Source: Agrobacterium tumefaciens (GTDB lineage: Bacteria; Pseudomonadota; Alphaproteobacteria; Rhizobiales; Rhizobiaceae). Taken from it: 64,000 nt of DNA. Shown piece by piece: positions 16,036 through 23,468 of this stretch. Within the stretch, counting starts at the first letter, position 1, and each line of letters begins with the position of its first letter. The stretch spans positions 1,465,501 to 1,529,500 of the forward strand of contig NZ_CP039889.1 in the NCBI RefSeq assembly GCF_005221325.1, in the 5' to 3' direction. The notes beneath the pieces are model-generated. The model saw only the letters and a list, made by a program, of their open reading frames with translations. It was not told where the DNA came from and ran no database searches. The position numbers and the translations under genes were made by a program.

Positions 16036-16056
16036 GACCGGAACTCGGTTCCGGTC
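16036..16056 (-). terminator. Intrinsic terminator, copy 3 of 3
   Basis: Identical 21-bp GACCGGAAC-TC-GGTTCCGGTC hairpin. On the minus strand it is followed by ATTTTCTTTTGG. The Mor stop codon (TGA, 16055-16057) overlaps the stem. It separates the mor transcript from the lysis/late operon, so late genes probably start from a promoter in 15976-16035. Confidence 0.75.
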
Positions 16057-16432
16057 AGGTGTTTTCGAAAAGATCAAACTGATTGCTTGGCGGAGCGTTA
16101 GCAACTTCGCGGACCCACCGCTGCGTGATGCCAAGGCGTCGGGCAATTTCCCCGCGGGACAGCCCCTCCGCCTCCAGCCGCCGAATATCGGCCTTCATGC
16201 TGCGCGGCGGGCGGCAGTGCGGGACCGACAAAAGCGATCCGCCCATATATTTGCATACCTCATACCCATCCTCTTTGCCAAGAGCCAGAATGACGGCATG
16301 CTGATCGTGCGGGTTTTTCGGAAACTTGATCTCCATGCCGCCATACGTCTGCACGATCTTTAACGCCAGACGCATGCCAATGGTTTCAGCGATTTCCTCA
16401 ATGGATGCGGGCATCGGGCGAGCGTCGGTCAT
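16055..16432 (-). CDS. mor: Mor-family transcription activator
   Basis: 125 residues, close to the size of Mu Mor (129). The N-terminal dimerisation half (IEEIAETIGMRLALKIVQTY) and C-terminal HTH (LEAEGLSRGEIARRLGITQR, residues about 86-105) match the Mor/C family, which activates middle/late phage promoters. Only one such gene is visible, directly upstream of the lysis cassette, so it may do the work of both Mor and C. A GCGTTAG motif (16095-16101) lies in its C-terminal codons. Confidence 0.85.
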   Translation of the reverse strand: MTDARPMPASIEEIAETIGMRLALKIVQTYGGMEIKFPKNPHDQHAVILALGKEDGYEVCKYMGGSLLSVPHCRPPRSMKADIRRLEAEGLSRGEIARRLGITQRWVREVANAPPSNQFDLFENT

Positions 16433-16533
16433 ACCAGTACCGCCCGACTGCCGGAAACCATATTCCGCAAAACCGATTGCATAACGATGAGCGCCGCTGC
16501 TACACGTTGAGCGTTAGAAACGGGGGTGTTTCC

Positions 16534-16851
16534 ATGAAGTCGCTTATTGCCGCCATTTTGTCTTTCGCTACGCCTTTCGCGGCCCATGCTGGTGCCGATT
16601 GGCAGAAAAAGGCGCTCTCCGCCGTCAAGGCGGAAAAGACCGTGCTGGACGCCAAATGGCGTATGCCGAGCCAAAACGTACTTTGGGTGGCAATGGCGGC
16701 AGACGGCAGCAGCAGGGATGGTTTTGCCGAATATCTGTGCGAGGTTATCACCGACACTGCCCCGGCTGGCGCGTTGAAGACCGTTTGGATTTACGACCCC
16801 GCAACCTACAAGGCTGGCGGTACGCCGATGGGAACGGCTGCTTGCAAGTGA
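16534..16851 (+). CDS. Exported small protein on the opposite strand (moron), unknown function
   Basis: 105 residues from ATG 16534, preceded by GGGGGTG. An in-frame ATG at 16405 would run through the Mor promoter region and is unlikely. It has a signal peptide MKSLIAAILSFATPFAAHAG with cleavage after AHA. The mature region has two Cys (in EYLCEVITDT and at GTAACK near the end) that could pair. It is transcribed against the whole phage operon, between gemA and mor, so it can be expressed in the lysogen. A weak TTGCAT-18-TACACG promoter and a GCGTTAG motif (16511) lie just upstream. A lysogenic-conversion or exclusion role is inference. Confidence 0.75.
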   Translation: MKSLIAAILSFATPFAAHAGADWQKKALSAVKAEKTVLDAKWRMPSQNVLWVAMAADGSSRDGFAEYLCEVITDTAPAGALKTVWIYDPATYKAGGTPMGTAACK

Positions 16852-16853
16852 GA

Positions 16854-17300
16854 TCATCTCTTGCCTGCCTTTCCACGCTTCTCCATTGATTTCAGCGCAG
16901 ACACAATCGGCTCTGCCTGTATCTGCGAAAGAAAATCCACATCGACCACAACGTTGGTCTCTTCCGGTGAAACGAACCGCTTGCAGAAGCTGTTGAGCGC
17001 ATTCACGGAAGCGTCGTCTATCACGCCAAGCCGTGCGCAAGACTTCCATAACGCATGTATGTAACGCGACCACGGCCGATTGGCTGTCGGGCGATGTTTT
17101 TCTAGCTTTCCCTTAGCCGACTTCCCCGGCTGAACCTTGAAGCCAAGGCGTTTGAATTCGTCCACCACGGAAATGCGCTGACGTTCCGACATGGCGCGAA
17201 GCGATGCAACTCCCGTCACCCGAACGAGCAAAGCGCGGTACTCGGTTTCGTCCAGTTCAAACTGCGATTTGGCGACGTTGATCATTGCGATGGTGTTCAT
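16854..17300 (-). CDS. gemA: GemA-like regulatory protein (Mu gp16, DUF1018)
   Basis: 148 residues, MNTIAMINVAKSQFELDETE. It has the conserved N-terminal helical region YRALLVRVTGVASLRAMSER and the second block RPWSRYIHALWKSCARLGVI, typical of the GemA/DUF1018 family found in Mu-like phages, which affects host gene expression and gyrase-related functions in Mu. The start codon overlaps the upstream stop (ATGA). Confidence 0.85.
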   Translation of the reverse strand: MNTIAMINVAKSQFELDETEYRALLVRVTGVASLRAMSERQRISVVDEFKRLGFKVQPGKSAKGKLEKHRPTANRPWSRYIHALWKSCARLGVIDDASVNALNSFCKRFVSPEETNVVVDVDFLSQIQAEPIVSALKSMEKRGKAGKR

Positions 17301-17572
17301 GCCACACCTGCCATTTCCGCTTCAGCCATAGCCGCCAGTACGGATTTCGCGAAGAACACCGGCGTAAAAACGCGGGCATAGACAAATTCGACTGTCATGC
17401 CCTGCTGTTCGGCAGCGATCCAATGCACGTCGCGGTTTTCCACTTCGGTGAAAACGGAAGCAATCGCTTCTGCTTTCGTGGGACGGAAGCTGTGCGGCAG
17501 CAGCGTTCCGTCAGGGCTGCAAAGAGCAAAGCCCTGCGCGAAGGAAGACGGTATGGAGCGATCAGAGGTCAT
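17297..17572 (-). CDS. Hypothetical early phage protein
   Basis: 91 residues, MTSDRSIPSSFAQGFALCSP. No domain recognised. It overlaps gemA by 4 bp and the upstream 66-residue gene by 11 bp, so it is part of the early operon. A stretch VEFVYARVFTPVFFAKSVLA is mildly hydrophobic but not clearly membrane-spanning. Confidence 0.6.
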   Translation of the reverse strand: MTSDRSIPSSFAQGFALCSPDGTLLPHSFRPTKAEAIASVFTEVENRDVHWIAAEQQGMTVEFVYARVFTPVFFAKSVLAAMAEAEMAGVA

Positions 17573-17762
17573 CGGCGGCCTCCAACTCTTGTGGGTGACA
17601 AGACATGGTGTGCTTGTCGCCGCGAAACAGTACCTGGACGTAATGACCGGCGCTGGCGTTCTCCGGCATGATCGTGCCGATCCGGCCCGTCACGGTGTGA
17701 CGGACGAACTGATTGACGGTGACTTCCACGCCGTAGTAGTTGCGGACGTAATCGTAGCTCAC
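17562..17762 (-). CDS. Hypothetical small early phage protein
   Basis: 66 residues from a GTG at 17762 that overlaps the preceding stop as GTGA. A longer frame to 17840 overlaps the upstream gene and is unlikely. The sequence (YDYVRNYYGVEVTVNQFVRH, then FRGDKHTMSCHPQELEAADD) looks like a small beta-rich domain that might bind nucleic acid or protein. No family recognised. Confidence 0.55.
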   Translation of the reverse strand: MSYDYVRNYYGVEVTVNQFVRHTVTGRIGTIMPENASAGHYVQVLFRGDKHTMSCHPQELEAADDL

Positions 17763-17962
17763 GCCGCACCTGCCGTTTCCAGCTTGGGGCGGCGGCTGTC
17801 CGCCCAAGCCCTGAAAGCATCGAACTGGCAGCGCGAGCAAGGGTGCATTTCACCCTCAATGAAGCGGTCGGCGCGTTCGGTCTTGTCGGCAGCAATCGCG
17901 GGGCCAAAGCATTCTAGCAGCCACCGTGCAACGCCGTCTTGAAACGTGATTGTTTTCTCCAT
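17759..17962 (-). CDS. Hypothetical small early phage protein with CxxC
   Basis: 67 residues, MEKTITFQDGVARWLLECFG. It has a single CSRC pair in EMHPCSRCQFDAFRAWADSR plus an earlier Cys, which might bind metal. Translationally coupled with its downstream neighbour (GTGA overlap). Confidence 0.55.
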   Translation of the reverse strand: MEKTITFQDGVARWLLECFGPAIAADKTERADRFIEGEMHPCSRCQFDAFRAWADSRRPKLETAGAA

Positions 17963-17971
17963 CGTCGCGCC

Positions 17972-18499
17972 TCACTGAACCGTTGAAATTTCGAGTTCGA
18001 GAGGCTCGATTGCGAACACCTCGCCCTCCGATTTGATCGTGACGCCCGCGACGGTGCGCGCCTTGTCGGGATCGTTCAGCATCGCTTCCTTGTTGATTTC
18101 CTCTTTCTCGCGGATGAACGCCTTCAGGCCGAGAGACTTGAGAGCCTCAATGACGGCTTCAGCGCCACGGATGGAAACACTGGCAGGAAGTGAGCGCCAC
18201 CGGACGGTGCCCGTGCCGAAGTCATGGAATTTCACCTTGTCGTTATTGGTGAGGATCATGCGATTGGCTTCGCACCATGCCTGCACACCGCGCTCGTGTT
18301 CCGCCAGCTCGGCAGCAAAATCGGCAGTATCGGCTTCGAACTTTTCGCCGATCATCCTGATTGCTTCGTCCGCCAACGCCTTTTTGGCGGCGATCTCGCG
18401 GCGCAGTGTGCCGACGCGGCCGACTGCCCAGATAGCGCCCTCGCGGGTCTGGGGAACGCGGGAGATGGCCTTGGATTTCTTTTTCAGTGCAGATTTCAT
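17972..18499 (-). CDS. gam: Gam-like host-nuclease inhibitor
   Basis: 175 residues. A Lys-rich start (MKSALKKKSKAISRVPQTRE) and a long helical pair (residues 25-80) are followed by the conserved FGTGTVRWRSLPASVSIRGA and EALKSLGLKAFIREKEEINK, typical of Mu Gam. Mu Gam binds DNA ends as a Ku-like dimer and protects linear DNA from exonucleases during transposition. Its position between MuB-region genes and gemA matches Mu. Confidence 0.88.
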   Translation of the reverse strand: MKSALKKKSKAISRVPQTREGAIWAVGRVGTLRREIAAKKALADEAIRMIGEKFEADTADFAAELAEHERGVQAWCEANRMILTNNDKVKFHDFGTGTVRWRSLPASVSIRGAEAVIEALKSLGLKAFIREKEEINKEAMLNDPDKARTVAGVTIKSEGEVFAIEPLELEISTVQ

Positions 18500-18516
18500 G
18501 TGGAATGGACCTCGTA

Positions 18517-18792
18517 TCAGGCGGTTTCGGTAGGATTGTTGGAAGGGGTGGCCTTGCGAGCGCTGGCGAAGGCGGAAAGGGACACCACCTTCTCCGAAAG
18601 CAGCGGGCGCAGATCGACTGGCGCAGGCGTCACGGATTGCAGCACCGCCTCCATGTCCTTGGCATGGGCCTCGCAGGACGAAAGAAGGCTGGCAACGGTT
18701 CCGGCCGCTTCCGGCGGCATCGCAACGCCGCCAGTTTCGTGGGCCTTCAGATGAATGCGCAGGAGAGACAGGAGAGCCGAGAGCTTCAGCAT
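18517..18792 (-). CDS. Hypothetical early phage protein
   Basis: 91 residues from ATG 18792, with GAAAGGA nine bases upstream; a longer frame to 18861 lacks a site. MLKLSALLSLLRIHLKAHET, then EAAGTVASLLSSCEAHAKDM. Helical, no recognised domain. Lies 17 bp before gam. Confidence 0.55.
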   Translation of the reverse strand: MLKLSALLSLLRIHLKAHETGGVAMPPEAAGTVASLLSSCEAHAKDMEAVLQSVTPAPVDLRPLLSEKVVSLSAFASARKATPSNNPTETA

Positions 18793-18805
18793 CTTTGGGT
18801 TCCTT

Positions 18806-19012
18806 TCAATGATCGGAGACAAGGGCGATGGAAGAAAGAAGCTGACCGTTGAGCGGAACATGCGGGCGGCCGGTCAGGTATTCGATGGTCATTTCCATGT
18901 GCTTCGCCTCCATTTCCATGAGGCGCAGCGTTAGAAAAAGCTCCGGGGCATCCAGCCCGTTGACGAGCGGCAACAATCGGTCGCGCAGTTGCGCGGCGGC
19001 GTCAGACAGCAT
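18806..19012 (-). CDS. Hypothetical small helical early protein
   Basis: 68 residues, MLSDAAAQLRDRLLPLVNGL, almost entirely helical. A GCGTTAG motif (18928) encodes part of LFLTLRLME and introduces AGA/TTA-type codon choices. It overlaps the upstream gene by 11 bp. Confidence 0.5.
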   Translation of the reverse strand: MLSDAAAQLRDRLLPLVNGLDAPELFLTLRLMEMEAKHMEMTIEYLTGRPHVPLNGQLLSSIALVSDH

Positions 19013-19373
19013 TTGCGGCCTCCGGCTTCTTCTGGTTTTTCGGGTTTTGCGGGCATGACTGGCACGCCAGCCACTGCTTCAGCTTGACGGGGTCGCTTTT
19101 CGCCATCGGTGCGGTGCGGTGGCTTTCGCAAGTGCCGGGGGCGATGGCGTCACGAACATGCGGGCACCAAACCTGCTGCCCGTAGAGTGCCATGACCTTG
19201 TGCGCGATCTTCGCCTGCACCTTGTTCATGCCCGCGCTGTATGTGCCGGAGCAAAGCAGCGAGATCGCGGTGCGCGACACGCCCAATTCGTCACCGATCT
19301 GCTTTTTCGTGCGATAAGGCTTGGCAGCTTCAGCGCGCAGAACGTCCAGCCATGCGGGATCGACAAGAGGCAT
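19002..19373 (-). CDS. HTH protein with C-terminal Cys cluster
   Basis: 123 residues from the ATG at 19373, coupled to the previous stop by TGATG. The N-terminal helix-turn-helix is YRTKKQIGDELGVSRTAISL (residues about 21-40). The C-terminal half has CPHVRDAIAPGTCESH and ACQSCP, four Cys that could form a zinc site. Probably a DNA-binding early protein; target unknown. Confidence 0.6.
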   Translation of the reverse strand: MPLVDPAWLDVLRAEAAKPYRTKKQIGDELGVSRTAISLLCSGTYSAGMNKVQAKIAHKVMALYGQQVWCPHVRDAIAPGTCESHRTAPMAKSDPVKLKQWLACQSCPQNPKNQKKPEAANAV

Positions 19374-19939
19374 CAGGCTTGCTTGGCGCATGGCACGGCC
19401 TCTCTGGTATTGGGATCGTAGACGCTGCCGTCAACACTGCTGACGACAGGCGCCAGCAGTCCCGAATTGCGACTAAGCCGGTAGCGCATCTGGCCTCTTG
19501 GACCGCGCGGCAATTCGATGAGATAGCCAGCCCGTTTCAAAGCGAGCAGGTATTTCCCTGCCTCCACTTCCGGCTGCTTCAAGGGCCAGTTCGCCGCCAT
19601 AACCAGTTCGGCCGCCATGAAAGTCCCTGACATTCGCATGACGGACCAGAGCCGCTGACGAAAACTGTCGGAAGGAGGTGCTGCGGGGCGGATAGGCTGC
19701 ACCGGCGTCGGAATATTGCCGGTGCGTTTCGCCTTTTGCCCTACGGCGGTAAGCTGGTAGCAACCCATCTTGCGGCGCTCGATCAAAGCGGCAGTGACCA
19801 TCTTTGCCGTGACGCGGGCAAGCTGTGTCCGCGTCAGGCCCGATTTTTCCTCAAGCGCGTCCAGCGTCAGGCATACGGTGCCGTCGAGCGCCTCAAAAAT
19901 GCGGTCAAAATGAAGAGTCGAACTATCCCGTTGCATCAT
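19373..19939 (-). CDS. Winged-helix-like early protein
   Basis: 188 residues. The N-terminal part (ALDGTVCLTLDALEEKSGLT, then RTQLARVTAKMVTAALIERR) looks like a winged helix-turn-helix, and a second similar unit (SVMRMSGTFMAAELVMAANW; KYLLALKRAGYLIELPRGPR) follows a proline-rich linker. It is coupled to MuB by a 4-bp overlap. No named family recognised. Confidence 0.55.
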   Translation of the reverse strand: MMQRDSSTLHFDRIFEALDGTVCLTLDALEEKSGLTRTQLARVTAKMVTAALIERRKMGCYQLTAVGQKAKRTGNIPTPVQPIRPAAPPSDSFRQRLWSVMRMSGTFMAAELVMAANWPLKQPEVEAGKYLLALKRAGYLIELPRGPRGQMRYRLSRNSGLLAPVVSSVDGSVYDPNTREAVPCAKQA

Positions 19940-20703
19940 GCAAACTCCGGGACATGGATGGGCTTGCTAGTGCGCCGGTCGCTGAGAACCTTCAGCCCGG
20001 CCATATCGGCCACGGTCACGCCTGCCGGGTCGGGATCGGCGCGCAGGCCGAATTTCTCGATGTTGGCGATGGCTTCCAGAACTTCACGGTTAAAGCCCTG
20101 CGAAACCTTCAGCACGAAATCAATGAGGCAATCCGCCACCTTCACTTCGCATTTGCGGTCGATCAGCAGCCGAATATCCTCACGGCTGGCCTTCTGGAAT
20201 TTGACGCGCTGGCTGATGCGGCTGGAAATCTGCGGGAAGCGGGAGATATTGTCGTTGATCTTGCCCATACCCACGAGGATGACGGGCATTTCCAGCATGT
20301 CGGAAATGTCCCGCACCGTTTCGAGCAAGGCTTCCTTGGTCGAAATATGGTCCGCCTCGTCAATGACGAGGCCGAAGGTGCGCTTGGACATCAGGGCGGC
20401 AGAATGTCTGCTGCCAAGCTCGCGGAGGATAGTTTCGTATTTTTTCTCGATGCTGTAGGGCGGCTTGACGGGCAGCGCTTCCAGCAGCTCGTTCATCATC
20501 CACGCGGATTTCCATTCCTTTTTGGCGCGCAGATAGACCCAGCCGCTTTGCGCCACCCAATTCTTGAGCGTCGTGGTTTTACCCAAGCCGGGTTCGCCAT
20601 CGACCACGGCAAGGCAAGCCTCCTGCGCGCCACGATCTTCCAGAGCCGACAGCGCCGAAAGAAAGCGCTTCACGTTGCTGGTCTCGACAAATGTATTTTT
20701 CAT
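19936..20703 (-). CDS. B: MuB-like transposition target-selection ATPase
   Basis: 255 residues with an AAA-type core: Walker A GEPGLGKTTT at 36-45, Walker B FGLVIDEADH at 110-119, sensor region VILVGMGKINDN. Smaller than Mu B (312), lacking part of the N-terminal domain, as in other rhizobial transposable phages. MuB binds target DNA, delivers it to the MuA transpososome and gives target immunity. It lies 27 bp downstream of the transposase gene. Confidence 0.9.
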   Translation of the reverse strand: MKNTFVETSNVKRFLSALSALEDRGAQEACLAVVDGEPGLGKTTTLKNWVAQSGWVYLRAKKEWKSAWMMNELLEALPVKPPYSIEKKYETILRELGSRHSAALMSKRTFGLVIDEADHISTKEALLETVRDISDMLEMPVILVGMGKINDNISRFPQISSRISQRVKFQKASREDIRLLIDRKCEVKVADCLIDFVLKVSQGFNREVLEAIANIEKFGLRADPDPAGVTVADMAGLKVLSDRRTSKPIHVPEFA

Positions 20704-20730
20704 GCGTATTTTTCCTCGTGTGTGTTGGCG

Positions 20731-23007
20731 TCAGGCAGCGGCGCGGATGACGTTTCGAAGGGCGTCCACGTCGATGCCTGACAGTCGAAACAGCTCAATG
20801 GTGGTTTGCCTCTGGAGGCATCGACGCAAAACACCCACCTGATTGGCTGTCAGTTTTTCCGAATTTTCTAACGCCCATGCCGCAAGCGCCTCATCGGTCG
20901 CGAAGGTCAGCCTGCGGTTGGTCTCTGCGGCTCCGGACGCCGCTGAAGGGGTTTCCGAATTGTCGATCACCAGAACGGGACCGGCGGGAACCGGTTCGGG
21001 GGTAATGTCGATGAAGGGCATCGGCTGGATCGGGGTCTCTTCCAGCAGATACGGGGCGATGTATTCGGCATCGATGTCGCGGCGCTTCGCCTCGTTGCGC
21101 TTGACGCGACCCTTGTGGCGGGCTTCCTCCGCCGCCTGCTGGAAGGTGCGCGGCACATAATCGGCCTTGTTTCCGGTGAAATCGGCAACGCAGATCAGTG
21201 GCCCCGGCTGGCCTTCCTCGCGGTCGATCTCGCGCACCCATACATAGCGGGCCTGCGCGAAATCATAGCCGACCATGACCTCTTCGCCGTGGTAACGCTC
21301 CAGCGCCGCGTGGTAATACTGGTTGGTGTTCCATTCCACGAGACCGCGACGAGCGACACGGATTTCGTAGGGGCGGAACAGATCGTCACGCAGATCGTCA
21401 TCAACCGGGACCGGCTCGAAACCGTCAGCGACATGCAGCGCCCAAAACTCGTTGGGGGAATAGTGCCGGTACTTTCCGGTGCGTTCATCGCGGAAGCGCG
21501 GCAGACCGTCATGCGGGCGGTTATTGTACTTGGCGATGGCTTCCTCGCACATCGCGCGGAAATCGTCCCATGACGGCAGAAGGCGGGATGAGCCGAATTC
21601 CTTCAGGTCGCTGCGGGTCGCCTTGTGGGCGATCTTGGCGGCTTCCTTGTCCATTTCCGCGCCGAGATAGGTGGGCAGCTTGCGGGCCAGCGGGTTCCAG
21701 ACCGTGCCGTTGAAACGTTCGATAATGCCCTTGGCCTGCGAATTGTACGGCAGCGCATGCATCTTGGTGATGGACAGGCGGCCCATCAGGCCGTTTACAT
21801 CGCCGTCGAATGTCTTGTTTTTGTAGCCCGGGCCACGGTCGGTATAGAAGATGGCCGGAATGCCGTGGTCGCAGCAGGAGTTGCGTAGGGCCTCCGTCAC
21901 CGAGATGACGTTTTCCTTGAGCGCAATGGAGAAGCCGACACACCTCCGGGTCGCCACGTCAAGGATGGAGGTAATTTCCGGCTTGAAGGGCTTCTTCGAA
22001 AACGGGTTTTCGACTTCGGCGTCGAACGTCTTCCCGTCTGCCGTATAGATCGTGGTCGGGAACAGGTTTTCCGTCGAGCGTTGGATATAGGCCATGCGCG
22101 ACCGAAGCGTTAGAAGTCCCTCGCGACCGACATTCTTTTCAATGTCGTTCAGCTTGTGCTTCAGCGTATAGCGCACATGCTCAATGGTAAGCTTGCTGCC
22201 GGGGTTTTCAGCCTTATAGTCTTCCAACGCTTCCGTTGCCGCCAGCTTGGACGGTTTGCAGTAGAATTTGAGGAAGGCGGAAAACTCTGCCGAGATAGGT
22301 TCTTCTGTCTTCGTTAGTGCAGGTGCAAGGGCGGTGATGCCGCCAGCATCGCGGGCGCTGAACCACTCATAGAGGGTGGCGCGGGAAATCCGAAACTTGT
22401 CGCCCGACCGGTCATTGGCAAGGCGCAGGGTATCTTCCAGCAGGCCAAAACCATCCGGATCGGCAAGAAGCGAGACGCGTTCCAGCAGGACGCGCTCCCG
22501 TCCCGTCAGAGCCTCACCGGCTTCGACCTTCTCCTTGGCGATGTTACGCTCGGCATGTTCTTCCTGTGCCTGGACAAAGTCCAGTATGGCCTTGCGGCGG
22601 CCCCAACCGCCCTTCATGGCGATATAGCGGTCGATGGCGAGCAGGATTTCGCCGCGTGCCTCCATGGCCTGACGCTGGCGAAACCGCAGCGACGTGACCG
22701 GCAGCGCCGCAACCTTTTTGCGGGCGGTCTCGCGCTCTTTCTCCTGAGCGGCAAGCTGGTGCGCCCTGATTTCGCGACCGGTGATGACCGTATGCATGAT
22801 ATCCGGCAATACATTCAGGTGATATTCCCGACCGCCACCAACGGCGGCGCGGTCGCGGCACAGATTTTCCGGAAGGTCGTTCCAGCCTTCTTCTTTGGCG
22901 CGATCTCTAACGCCTCGTTCCGAGTTGGGAAAAGTGCTGCTTTTCAAGCCGCGTTCCTTGGCGATCTTCGCCAGTTCCCCTGCGGTAAACCAAACATTGG
23001 CTGTCAT
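20731..23007 (-). CDS. A: MuA-type DDE transposase
   Basis: 758 residues. The N-terminal Mu-type DNA-binding HTH is VWFTAGELAKIAKERGLKSS, followed by central helical end-binding domains. The catalytic rve core has candidate acidic triad D324 (YTADGKTF), D390 (FYTDRGPGYKNK) and E430 (AKGIIERFNGTVW). After it come the C-terminal beta-barrel and a MuB-interacting tail. It carries out replicative transposition. Overlaps the upstream gene by 4 bp. Motif copies at 20868, 22107 and 22907 encode ALENS, LTLRS and RGVRDR using TTA or AGA codons. Confidence 0.95.
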   Translation of the reverse strand: MTANVWFTAGELAKIAKERGLKSSTFPNSERGVRDRAKEEGWNDLPENLCRDRAAVGGGREYHLNVLPDIMHTVITGREIRAHQLAAQEKERETARKKVAALPVTSLRFRQRQAMEARGEILLAIDRYIAMKGGWGRRKAILDFVQAQEEHAERNIAKEKVEAGEALTGRERVLLERVSLLADPDGFGLLEDTLRLANDRSGDKFRISRATLYEWFSARDAGGITALAPALTKTEEPISAEFSAFLKFYCKPSKLAATEALEDYKAENPGSKLTIEHVRYTLKHKLNDIEKNVGREGLLTLRSRMAYIQRSTENLFPTTIYTADGKTFDAEVENPFSKKPFKPEITSILDVATRRCVGFSIALKENVISVTEALRNSCCDHGIPAIFYTDRGPGYKNKTFDGDVNGLMGRLSITKMHALPYNSQAKGIIERFNGTVWNPLARKLPTYLGAEMDKEAAKIAHKATRSDLKEFGSSRLLPSWDDFRAMCEEAIAKYNNRPHDGLPRFRDERTGKYRHYSPNEFWALHVADGFEPVPVDDDLRDDLFRPYEIRVARRGLVEWNTNQYYHAALERYHGEEVMVGYDFAQARYVWVREIDREEGQPGPLICVADFTGNKADYVPRTFQQAAEEARHKGRVKRNEAKRRDIDAEYIAPYLLEETPIQPMPFIDITPEPVPAGPVLVIDNSETPSAASGAAETNRRLTFATDEALAAWALENSEKLTANQVGVLRRCLQRQTTIELFRLSGIDVDALRNVIRAAA

Positions 23008-23468
23008 CGTTTTGCTCTCCTGCGGGTATCGAGCGCCCGAATACGGGCGTCGATTTCCTCGCGATGTTCTTCCAGAAGGCGCTGCTCAATCAGGTCGGCA
23101 TACTCGTTCTCGATCACGGTCAGCCCGAACTGCCCCGGCACAAAGCCGAGCAGGTCTTTCGCGCCGGTGGCGTGAACGAGTGCGATGAAGGCATCGAGCG
23201 GGATGCGGTGGCCCTCCGAGCCTTCGGAGGTCCACTTGTTGAGCATTTCCACCGATACCTTCCGGTCGAGAAATTTGCTGATCTGCTGGGCGATTTCATC
23301 GCGGCTGAAGCCGTCCTCGCGGGCATCACGAAGGGCATGGGCAATCAACCGTGCAATTTTATTTTCCAGCCGCCCGCGACCGGCCACGTCATCGCTGTAG
23401 CCGACAGCCACCTTGGGAGGCTCCCAGCTGAACAGGTCTTTGGTGAGGGGATCGCGGCGGCGGGCCAT
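23004..23468 (-). CDS. Conserved early phage protein, probably DNA-binding
   Basis: 154 residues, very basic at both ends (MARRRDPLTKDLFSW; RIRALDTRRRAKR). The middle has DEIAQQISKFLDRKVSVEML, which looks like a helix-turn-helix, followed by NKWTSEGSEGHRIPLDAFIA. Coupled to both neighbours (1-bp overlap with the ParB-like gene, 4-bp with A), so it probably works with one of them. Function unknown. Confidence 0.6.
   Translation of the reverse strand: MARRRDPLTKDLFSWEPPKVAVGYSDDVAGRGRLENKIARLIAHALRDAREDGFSRDEIAQQISKFLDRKVSVEMLNKWTSEGSEGHRIPLDAFIALVHATGAKDLLGFVPGQFGLTVIENEYADLIEQRLLEEHREEIDARIRALDTRRRAKR

Noticed and set aside
22310..22320. CGTTAGTG and GTTAGCGT-like strings (22313, 25494) as further copies of the dispersed motif
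   Set aside because: They match only the inner CGTTAG or GTTAGCG and differ outside it, so they were not counted.
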